Position numbers and translations under genes: made by a program
Shown: positions 1 to 5,332 of the stretch, one piece after another
Numbering within the stretch: the first letter of the stretch is position 1
How the letters are laid out: every line of letters begins with the position of its first letter
NCBI GenBank assembly: GCA_023443925.1
Contig: JAEZSL010000253.1
Location: 1 to 11,162, forward strand
DNA from: Bacillota bacterium
GTDB lineage: Bacteria; Bacillota_A; Clostridia; Lachnospirales; Lachnospiraceae
Reading direction: 5' to 3'
Length of the DNA stretch: 11,162 bases
Notes under the pieces: model-generated
The model's input: only the letters and a program-made list of their open reading frames with translations
What the model was told of the DNA's origin: nothing
Database searches by the model: none

Positions 1-1490
1 TAATCTTTGAAAAAAGCATTGAGGCAAGAGGCTGTGATCTGCTGCCTTCCTGTGATGTACCGGTAGTTAAGCCGGACAGTAGATATATAAGAGAACAAAA
101 GCTTCATCTGCCGGAGATATCGGAAACTGACTTAAGCAGACACTACACGGAACTTGCAGGACGTACGTATGGTATTAATAACGGTTTTTACCCCCTGGGT
201 TCCTGTACGATGAAATATAATCCAAAGATTAATGATGAGATAGCAAAACTGCCGGGTTTTGCAGAGATTCATCCTCTTCAGCCGGAGCATACGGTTCAGG
301 GCTGTCTGCAGGTACTGAAACTGGCAGAAGAATATTTATGTGAAATAACCGGAATGGATCATATGAGCTTTCAGCCCGCTGCAGGTGCTCATGGTGAGTT
401 TACCGGACTTCAGCTGATCCGGGCATATCACAAGGAAAGACACGACGAAAAACGTACCAAGATCATAGTTCCGGATTCCGCTCATGGAACCAATCCGGCC
501 AGTGCGGCCATGGCAGGTTTTTCCGTTATTAATATTCCTTCTAACAAAGACGGATTTGTGGATCTGGATGAATTAAGAAAGGCTGTTGGAGAAGATACGG
601 CCGGATTTATGCTTACGAATCCCAATACGGTAGGGCTCTTTGATAAAAACATACTGGAGATTACCAGTATTGTTCATGAAGCCGGTGGTTTAAATTACTA
701 TGACGGAGCAAACTTAAATCCCATTATGGGAATTGCCAGACCCGGAGATATGGGATTTGACGTAGTCCATCTAAATCTTCATAAGACTTTTTCCACTCCT
801 CATGGAGGCGGAGGTCCGGGAAGCGGTCCGGTAGGCTGTAAAGAGATACTGGAAAAATACCTGCCGGTTCCCAGGGTAATAAGGAAATGCGAAACAGGCG
901 AAAACAGGGTATTGGGCGGCGAGAACCAAAGTATCGCAGGTTCCAATACAGATGAGGTGTACGGATTTGAAACGGCTAATCTGTCCTCCATTGGCAGAGT
1001 AAAAGATTTCTACGGAAACTTCCTGGTTGTGACGAGAGCTTTGACTTTTATACTTACCTTAGGCGGAGACGGGCTGAAGAACGCTTCAGAAAATGCGGTA
1101 CTGAACGCCAATTATATGATGAATCAGTTAAAAGATACTTACTTTATGCCTTTTGAAGGTCCCTGCATGCATGAATTTGTTATGAGTCTGGAAGAACTGA
1201 AAAAGGAAACCAAGGTTTCGGCGCTGGATATTGCCAAGTCACTGCTGGATTACGGAATTCATCCGCCTACTATGTATTTTCCGTTGATTGTCCATGAAGC
1301 ACTGATGCTGGAGCCGACGGAAACCGAATCCAGAGAGACCATGGACCGCGTCATTGAGGCTCTTAAGCAGATTTATAAAGATGCTCGTAAAGATCCAAAT
1401 TCCCTTATTGATACCCCGAAAAACACACCTATCGGCCGTCCGGATGAAGTAACTGCCGCCAGGAATCCGGTGTTAAGGTATAAATTCTAA
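1..1490 (+). CDS. gcvPB: Glycine dehydrogenase (decarboxylating) subunit 2, P-protein beta part; 5' partial
   Basis: This is the PLP-binding half of the split P protein of the glycine cleavage system, which decarboxylates glycine and passes the aminomethyl group to lipoyl-GcvH. The frame is open from base 3 (bases 1-2 end an earlier codon) to the stop at 1488-1490, giving 495 codons. An ATG at 210 lies inside the conserved block GSCTMKYNPK, so it is not the start. The first readable residues, IFEKSIEARG, resemble the family N terminus, so probably only three or four residues are missing. Visible motifs are SAHGTNPASAAM (near 477-512) and LNLHKTFSTPHGGGG, whose lysine (codon 783-785) is the expected Schiff-base residue. 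The C terminus ends in NPVLRYKF. The first subunit (gcvPA), gcvH and gcvT would be expected upstream. lplA follows 87 bases later. Confidence 0.96.
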   Translation, partial: IFEKSIEARGCDLLPSCDVPVVKPDSRYIREQKLHLPEISETDLSRHYTELAGRTYGINNGFYPLGSCTMKYNPKINDEIAKLPGFAEIHPLQPEHTVQGCLQVLKLAEEYLCEITGMDHMSFQPAAGAHGEFTGLQLIRAYHKERHDEKRTKIIVPDSAHGTNPASAAMAGFSVINIPSNKDGFVDLDELRKAVGEDTAGFMLTNPNTVGLFDKNILEITSIVHEAGGLNYYDGANLNPIMGIARPGDMGFDVVHLNLHKTFSTPHGGGGPGSGPVGCKEILEKYLPVPRVIRKCETGENRVLGGENQSIAGSNTDEVYGFETANLSSIGRVKDFYGNFLVVTRALTFILTLGGDGLKNASENAVLNANYMMNQLKDTYFMPFEGPCMHEFVMSLEELKKETKVSALDIAKSLLDYGIHPPTMYFPLIVHEALMLEPTETESRETMDRVIEALKQIYKDARKDPNSLIDTPKNTPIGRPDEVTAARNPVLRYKF

Positions 1491-1499
1491 GCAGCTGTT

Positions 1500-1558
1500 G
1501 GGAGGCTGTAAAATCTCTATTCCGGCGGATAAGCCGGATTGGATTTTACGGCTGTCCC
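1500..1558 (+). repeat. Long intercistronic hairpin between gcvPB and lplA
   Basis: An 8-bp perfect stem (GTAAAATC at 1508-1515 with GATTTTAC at 1542-1549) extends outward through GGCT and GGG pairings with two G-U wobbles and one bulge. It encloses a second stem (TCCGGC at 1521-1526 with GCCGGA at 1533-1538). No U tract follows, so a classical terminator is unlikely. It may be an RNA-processing or stability structure, or a copy of a dispersed palindromic repeat. It ends 8 bases before the lplA ribosome binding site. Confidence 0.7.
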
Positions 1559-1577
1559 GTTAGAAAAGAGGTAAGAA

Positions 1578-2573
1578 TTGATTCATAAGATTAAATATAT
1601 AGAAAGCAGGGAATTCGATCCCCACAGCAATCTGGCTCTGGAGGAATATCTGGTCAGTCATGTAGGTACTGGAGAAGCCATTTTGTATCTGTGGCAGAAT
1701 GAAAAAACCGTGGTAATCGGAAAAAACCAGAACCCCTGGAAGGAATGCAGGATAAAGGAGCTGGAAGCAGACGGAGGCAGGCTGGTCCGCAGATTATCAG
1801 GAGGCGGAGCCGTATTTCATGATCTGGGCAATCTTAACTTTACTTTTGTAGTAAATAAGGAAGATTATGATCTGGAGAAACAGCTGGCAGTAATTATAAA
1901 AGCTGTGAATATGTTCCATGTTCCGGCAGAAAAGTCAGGACGGAATGATATTACCGTTAACGGCAGGAAATTTTCCGGCAATGCCTTTTATACGGATGGC
2001 AGACATTCCTATCATCACGGTACCATATTGATTCATGTAAATATGGAGAATCTCTCAAAATATTTAAATGTATCCCGTGATAAATTAGTCTCAAAAGGTG
2101 TTGATTCCGTTAAATCCAGAGTGGTCAATCTGTCGGAATACAATCAGGAGATCAATATCCAATCTATGAAATCAGCACTGATAAAAGCATTTTCCGAGGT
2201 CTACAAAGAAGAGTCCGAACCATATGAGATACCGGTGGAGAATATAGAAGAAATCCGGGAATTAAGTAAAAAGTATGCTTCCTGGGACTGGATATTCGGC
2301 AGGAAGTTAGAGTTCAGCGATTCATTTGAAAAAAGGTTTGAGTGGGGGAATATCGAGCTTTTGTTTCATGTGGAGAGCGGGGTCATCAAGGAATGCATGG
2401 CCTATTCGGATGCAATGGACATCTGGTTTGTAAACCGTATCCCGGATTGCTTAAAAGGGTGCCGTTTTACCAGCGAGGGCATTGCAGGTGCATTAAGCCG
2501 TATTATAGCAGAGGACCCGGTTTCTGCTGTCATGCAGGAGAATATTATCAGCTGGGTGAAAGAAGAAATATAA
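1578..2573 (+). CDS. lplA: Lipoate-protein ligase A
   Basis: The enzyme activates lipoate with ATP and attaches it to the lysine of lipoyl domains; in this operon the natural target is GcvH. The 331 residues match the usual length of about 330. Near the N terminus is the family signature RRLSGGGAVFHD (residues 71-82), followed by LNFTF. VNGRKFSGNAF (127-137) carries the lysine that contacts lipoyl-AMP (K131), and HHGTIL follows. The C-terminal third fits the accessory domain, with WDWIFGR as a recognisable element. The start is TTG at 1578 with AGAGG at 1567-1571, spaced 6 bases. The position between gcvPB and lpdA is typical for clostridial glycine cleavage operons and supports GcvH lipoylation from scavenged lipoate. 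The fold is shared with octanoyltransferases, but the intact length and motifs favour the ligase. Confidence 0.94.
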   Translation: MIHKIKYIESREFDPHSNLALEEYLVSHVGTGEAILYLWQNEKTVVIGKNQNPWKECRIKELEADGGRLVRRLSGGGAVFHDLGNLNFTFVVNKEDYDLEKQLAVIIKAVNMFHVPAEKSGRNDITVNGRKFSGNAFYTDGRHSYHHGTILIHVNMENLSKYLNVSRDKLVSKGVDSVKSRVVNLSEYNQEINIQSMKSALIKAFSEVYKEESEPYEIPVENIEEIRELSKKYASWDWIFGRKLEFSDSFEKRFEWGNIELLFHVESGVIKECMAYSDAMDIWFVNRIPDCLKGCRFTSEGIAGALSRIIAEDPVSAVMQENIISWVKEEI

Positions 2574-2596
2574 AGAATATTATAATATCAGACAGG

Positions 2597-2640
2597 ATAG
2601 GGCTGCCGCAAAGGAGATATCTGTATTTGCGCAGCTCTAT
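2597..2640 (+). repeat. Intercistronic hairpin after lplA
   Basis: The arm CGCAAA (2607-2612) pairs with TTTGCG (2626-2631). After a single bulged C the stem continues with ATAGGGCTG (2597-2605) against CAGCTCTAT (2632-2640), giving about 15 pairs with one G-U wobble. The loop contains the self-complementary AGATATCT. No run of T follows, so full termination is doubtful. Its GGCTG...CAG(C/T)C outer stem resembles the hairpin at 1500-1558, suggesting a shared repeat family. Confidence 0.65.
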
Positions 2641-2685
2641 TTAAGAATACTGATGTCATATTCAAAAATTCATTAGAGTATGTAA

Positions 2686-2705
2686 ATACCGGTATCTGCC
2701 GGTAT
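2686..2705 (+). repeat. Small perfect inverted repeat upstream of the lpdA leader ORF
   Basis: ATACCGG (2686-2692) pairs perfectly with CCGGTAT (2699-2705) across the six-base loop TATCTG. It sits just 5' of the ribosome binding site of the 26-codon leader ORF. The function is unknown; it may be an operator or an RNA hairpin. Confidence 0.5.
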
Positions 2706-2720
2706 GAAGGAAAGAGGTTA

Positions 2721-2744
2721 GGTTGAAAAATAAATTTTTCAACC
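2721..2744 (+). promoter_or_regulatory. Perfect palindrome covering the leader-ORF start codon
   Basis: GGTTGAAAAAT (2721-2731) and ATTTTTCAACC (2734-2744) are perfect complements separated by AA. Folded as RNA, the stem would bury the TTG start of the leader ORF and the last two bases of its ribosome-binding region. It could limit leader translation. Confidence 0.6.
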
Positions 2745-2803
2745 GCAAGTTTGTGCTTGCGCACCACAAACTTGATATGCACAAAGAGCGTGCGCAAGAA
2801 TAG
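2723..2803 (+). CDS. Possible 26-codon leader ORF ahead of lpdA
   Basis: A TTG start at 2723 follows AGAGG (2713-2717) with 5 bases between, the same spacing as lpdA. The frame encodes a basic 26-residue peptide beginning MKNKFFNRKF and ending ERAQE. Its TAG stop (2801-2803) overlaps the lpdA ribosome binding site, and only 8 bases separate the stop from the lpdA ATG, so a ribosome finishing here could reinitiate at lpdA. I do not recognise the peptide. The frame could be incidental to a palindromic repeat, because the same bases form a hairpin and a pseudoknot-like structure. Confidence 0.4.
   Translation: MKNKFFNRKFVLAHHKLDMHKERAQE
2746..2798 (+). promoter_or_regulatory. Interleaved inverted repeats (pseudoknot-like) before lpdA
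   Basis: Four blocks occur in the order A-B-A'-B'. A is CAAGTTTGTG (2746-2755), B is CTTGCGCAC (2756-2764), A' is CACAAACTTG (2765-2774) and B' is GTGCGCAAG (2790-2798). A/A' is a perfect 10-bp match and B/B' a perfect 9-bp match. The two stems cross, so they form either mutually exclusive hairpins or an H-type pseudoknot. B' ends 3 bases before the lpdA AGAGG. Confidence 0.6.
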
Positions 2804-2811
2804 AGGTTAGG

Positions 2812-4278
2812 ATGAATGAAAAATTTGATCTGGTGGTAATCGGCGCAGGTCCGGGAGGCTATACGGCAGCTATAATGGCTGCAAAATCAGGCTTAAAGAC
2901 CGCATTGATTGAAAACAGAGAGATTGGTGGCACCTGTCTAAACCGTGGTTGTATACCCACCAAAACACTGATGCACAGCGCCCATCTCTTTTATGAAGCT
3001 GCTGATCTGGAGAAATTCGGAATCGAAGTTTCAGAAGTAAGCTTTGATCTAAAAAAGATACATAACAGAAAAAACCAGGTCGTTGACAAGATCAGAGACG
3101 GAATCAGAGGGTTGTTAAAGGCGAATAAGGTTACTATTTTTGAAGGTACGGCTTTGATTACAGGCCCGGACCGCGTATCCGTAACCCATTTGGCGGCGGG
3201 TGAAGAAACGGAAGACGGGACAGTTACGGAGATTCATACGGATAAAATTTTAATTGCAGCCGGTTCCAAACCATTTCTGCCGAAAATTGAAGGAATCAAT
3301 TCCAGGAATGTTGTCACCAGTGATGAGCTCCTGGCAATGGAGGATAAACTGTATCAGAAACTGTTAATCATTGGCGGCGGGGTCATCGGTGTCGAGTTTG
3401 CTACCATTTATCAGGAACTTGGCTGTGAAGTAGTTATTCTTGAAGTGGCTGACCGTATACTGCCGGGACTGGATAAAGAAGTATCCCAAAGTGTTGCTAT
3501 GAATTTAAAGAAAAGGGGTATCAAAATTCATACCAGATCCAGAGTCGTTAAAATAGAAGAAGAAAACGGACTGTGCTGCTATTATGATGAGATCTCTGGC
3601 AAATCTTCCGTAGCAGGAGAAGGTGAAAAGCCGGAAACTTTAAAGGCGGTGACTGCGGATGGAATTCTGGTATGTGCCGGACGCAAAGCGAATACGGAGC
3701 ATCTGTTTACTAATGGGCTGTGTGTGGAAATGGAGTCGGATAATATTAAAGTGAATGCTAATTTTGAAACCAGTATAAAAGGGATCTACGCCATCGGTGA
3801 TGTTATAAAGGGAACGAAGCTTGCCCATGCAGCAGCAGCCCAGGGTATAGCAGCCGTGGAAAATATGTGCGGGAAACCCCTGTCTGTTAACCTGAATGTA
3901 ATTCCCTCCTGTATCTATACAACACCGGAAGTTGCAGTTACAGGTCTTGGAGAAGAGGAAGCAGCCTTAAAAGGGTATAAGGTAAAGACCGGAAAATATC
4001 CCTTGTCCGGCAACGCCAAAACCGTCCTGTCCATGGATGAAAGAAGTTATGTTAAGATTATTTGTGATGCGGACACGGATCTAATTCTGGGAGCCCAGAT
4101 TATCTGTGCCAGAGCCACGGACATGATAGGAGAATTTTCTGCGGCTATCGTAAACAAAGTAACGGTTAAGGAACTGGCAGCCGTAATACGGCCTCATCCC
4201 ACCTATGTAGAAGCCATAACGGAAGCAGCTCTGGATGTGGAGGGCATGGCAATCCATCTGATGCCGGTGAAAAGATAA
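2812..4278 (+). CDS. lpdA: Dihydrolipoyl dehydrogenase (glycine cleavage L protein)
   Basis: This FAD flavoprotein reoxidises dihydrolipoyl-GcvH with NAD+. The 488 residues start directly at the FAD-binding fingerprint GAGPGGYTAA (residues 11-20), so no lipoyl domain is fused at the N terminus. The redox-active disulfide is C42-C47 in GGTCLNRGCIPTK. The second dinucleotide fold shows GGGVIGVEF near 187-195. AIGDV at 327-331 contacts FAD. The dimerisation domain ends with HPTYVE, giving the catalytic pair H462 and E467. The linker around residues 245-285 (including YYDEISGKSS and GEGEKPETL) looks somewhat longer than the core family. The ATG start follows AGAGG at 2802-2806. It lies 238 bases after lplA, a gap filled with hairpins and a possible leader ORF. 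By position it serves the glycine cleavage system, although it could also serve 2-oxoacid dehydrogenases. Confidence 0.96.
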   Translation: MNEKFDLVVIGAGPGGYTAAIMAAKSGLKTALIENREIGGTCLNRGCIPTKTLMHSAHLFYEAADLEKFGIEVSEVSFDLKKIHNRKNQVVDKIRDGIRGLLKANKVTIFEGTALITGPDRVSVTHLAAGEETEDGTVTEIHTDKILIAAGSKPFLPKIEGINSRNVVTSDELLAMEDKLYQKLLIIGGGVIGVEFATIYQELGCEVVILEVADRILPGLDKEVSQSVAMNLKKRGIKIHTRSRVVKIEEENGLCCYYDEISGKSSVAGEGEKPETLKAVTADGILVCAGRKANTEHLFTNGLCVEMESDNIKVNANFETSIKGIYAIGDVIKGTKLAHAAAAQGIAAVENMCGKPLSVNLNVIPSCIYTTPEVAVTGLGEEEAALKGYKVKTGKYPLSGNAKTVLSMDERSYVKIICDADTDLILGAQIICARATDMIGEFSAAIVNKVTVKELAAVIRPHPTYVEAITEAALDVEGMAIHLMPVKR

Positions 4279-4335
4279 GCAAGTGAATATTCTTATTCCG
4301 CTGCGATTACTATTTGGGTAAAAATAACAAATATA

Positions 4336-4365
4336 TTGATAATTTGCATATCCTTATTATATAAT
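4336..4365 (+). promoter_or_regulatory. Likely sigma-A promoter for the small ORF and DUF1648 gene
   Basis: TTGATA (4336-4341) and a perfect TATAAT (4360-4365) are separated by 18 bases in an AT-rich stretch. The first downstream ribosome binding site, AAAAGGAGG, begins at 4401. This makes the following two ORFs a unit separate from the glycine cleavage operon. Confidence 0.65.
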
Positions 4366-4415
4366 AATAATAGAAACCTGTTATTAAATGAGCTTACATG
4401 AAAAGGAGGAATACG

Positions 4416-4514
4416 TTGAAACCCAGACCACCTTTTAAACCAGATGGTTCAATCCTTGAAGACGGTTACAGCAAGTACTTTACAAACCGGTATTGGAAAG
4501 GAGCTTCCAAATGA
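4416..4514 (+). CDS. Small protein of 32 residues coupled to the DUF1648 protein
   Basis: TTG at 4416 is preceded by the strong ribosome binding site AAAAGGAGG (4401-4409) at 6 bases. An in-frame ATG at 4398 would place that site inside the gene, so TTG is preferred. The peptide starts MKPRPPFKPDG and ends in TNRYWKGASK. It is hydrophilic, rich in proline at the start and in aromatic residues at the end, and has no signal peptide or membrane segment. The TGA stop overlaps the next start as ATGA (4511-4514), which indicates translational coupling. The RYWKG segment resembles the beginning of the DUF5808 type of short domain found near DUF1648 proteins, but the match is too short to assign. It may be a truncated remnant or a genuine small partner of the membrane protein. 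Confidence 0.6.
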   Translation: MKPRPPFKPDGSILEDGYSKYFTNRYWKGASK

Positions 4515-4987
4515 TAGAAATCAATCGAATAAAAAATACAAAGTATGATATTTTCATTAACGGAATGAGTATAATTTTGCTCTGCGGTATGTTTTTATTT
4601 TTAATTCTAAATTGGAACAGCTTCCCCGGCAAACTACCGGCTCATTATAATTTTGCAGGTGAAATTGACAGGTGGGGAAATAAGTCTGAGCTATGGATAT
4701 GTCCCATATTGGCAGTTATCTTATTCGTGGTTCTTACGGCATTGGAATTCTTCCCTCAGTTGTGGAATACCGGGGTTCAGATTACAGATGAAAATCAGGA
4801 GAGGGTCTATCGTATTTTAAAAAATATGCTGGTTACTTTAAAAGGGGTAACGGTTGGGGTATTTTCTTTTATAACCGTTAGTTCTGCCCTGGCCAAACCT
4901 ATGCCGGTATGGTTTCTGCCTGTATTTTTGCTTCTGCTATTCGGCTCTCTTGCAGTAAATCTGTTAAGACTGGTAAATGCAAAATAA
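4511..4987 (+). CDS. DUF1648-domain integral membrane protein
   Basis: The 158-residue product has four predicted membrane segments, at about residues 14-34, 60-80, 106-127 and 132-153. Between the first two lies the DUF1648 signature: FPGKLPAHYNFAGEIDRWGNKSE (residues 38-60), with the typical P-x-H-x(3)-G and W-G-x-K pattern. Members of this family include the N-terminal part of SdpI-type immunity proteins and many unassigned Firmicute membrane proteins; the biochemical function is unknown. ATG at 4511 is chosen because AAGGAG (4498-4503) lies 7 bases upstream and the codon overlaps the stop of the 32-codon ORF. An upstream in-frame TTG at 4493 would contain that ribosome binding site. It is shorter than SdpI, lacking the second conserved half, so an immunity role should not be assumed. 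Confidence 0.85.
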   Translation: MIEINRIKNTKYDIFINGMSIILLCGMFLFLILNWNSFPGKLPAHYNFAGEIDRWGNKSELWICPILAVILFVVLTALEFFPQLWNTGVQITDENQERVYRILKNMLVTLKGVTVGVFSFITVSSALAKPMPVWFLPVFLLLLFGSLAVNLLRLVNAK

Positions 4988-5180
4988 CAGATGAGGGTAA
5001 AACGGAACCTCTGATATATTTGGATAGATGGGAAGGTTTACCAAAGGACAGTGGTCATTAATAATTCCTCCAGCGTAAAGCAATAACAGCGAGGGATAGA
5101 GTAGATAAAACTTATACAAGAGATATGGTTTGGTATAATAATAGAAGTTTGTTAATAGACAATTTTTTAAGCGGGGTTAA
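4988..5180 (+). other. Non-coding stretch with no recognised gene
   Basis: Between the DUF1648 gene and the terminator hairpin I find no ORF of convincing length on either strand. The one visible signal is a TATAAT at 5134-5139. Short frames such as the one around 5020-5060 (residues LDRWEGLPKDSGH) lack start signals and stop quickly; they could be gene debris but cannot be assigned. Confidence 0.5.
5111..5139 (+). promoter_or_regulatory. Weak promoter candidate upstream of the terminator hairpin
   Basis: A perfect TATAAT (5134-5139) has only a poor -35 candidate, CTTATA at 5111-5116 with a 17-base spacer. If used, transcription would begin near 5146 and meet the hairpin at 5182-5228 within about 85 bases, so it could only give a short RNA unless there is readthrough. 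Confidence 0.25.
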
Positions 5181-5181
5181 T

Positions 5182-5228
5182 AAGAATGGCCGGTTTATGT
5201 AATAATCTTACATAAACCGGCTATTCTT
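5182..5228 (+). terminator. Rho-independent terminator hairpin
   Basis: The arms at 5182-5201 and 5209-5228 pair over 20 positions, with one G-U wobble, around a 7-base loop; the core is GCCGGTTTATGTA against TACATAAACCGGC. The following tail (TATGTAATTTTATT) is T-rich but interrupted. It most likely ends the DUF1648 transcript and isolates the galactose cluster. Confidence 0.65.
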
Positions 5229-5247
5229 GTATGTAATTTTATTATAT

Positions 5248-5279
5248 AAATTATCTTTATAATTTATCTTTATAAATTA
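5248..5279 (+). repeat. 13-bp tandem repeat upstream of the ArsR-type regulator promoter
   Basis: AAATTATCTTTAT (5248-5260) is followed immediately by AATTTATCTTTAT (5261-5273) and then by a partial AAATTA. The unit repeats about 2.5 times and ends 11 bases before the proposed -35 element at 5291. It is a candidate binding site for the regulator itself or an AT-rich promoter-enhancing element. Confidence 0.5.
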
Positions 5280-5290
5280 CGAAAAACATC

Positions 5291-5319
5291 TTTTCAATTC
5301 GATTAAAAGGTGCTACAAT
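5291..5319 (+). promoter_or_regulatory. Likely promoter of the ArsR-type regulator and possibly the gal genes
   Basis: TTTTCA (5291-5296) and TACAAT (5314-5319) are 17 bases apart. The expected transcription start near 5326 leaves almost no leader before ATG 5333, which bears on the choice of the regulator's start codon. Confidence 0.5.
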
Positions 5320-5332
5320 TAGAACAGAAAAA

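Larger units (their letters stand above)
2713..2811 (+). repeat. Direct repeat AGAGGTTAGG flanking a 79-base insert at the lpdA start
   Basis: The ten bases AGAGGTTAGG occur at 2713-2722, directly before TTG, and again at 2802-2811, directly before the lpdA ATG. The arrangement looks either like a duplicated translation start or like a small inserted element that duplicated the ribosome binding site. The insert has no clear terminal inverted repeats. A related arrangement occurs before galE (7649-7735). Confidence 0.65.

Noticed and set aside
2342..2644. 100-codon + strand ORF overlapping the end of lplA
   Set aside because: It lies in another frame of lplA, is rich in Cys, Gly and Tyr as expected of a shadow frame, and has no ribosome binding site or family resemblance.
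2588..2797. 69-codon minus-strand ORF across the lplA-lpdA gap
   Set aside because: It is explained by the palindromic repeats, which read similarly on both strands; no start signals or neighbours support it.
4493..4510. Upstream in-frame TTG start for the DUF1648 gene
   Set aside because: It would contain the AAGGAG ribosome binding site used by ATG 4511 and would destroy the ATGA overlap with the preceding ORF.
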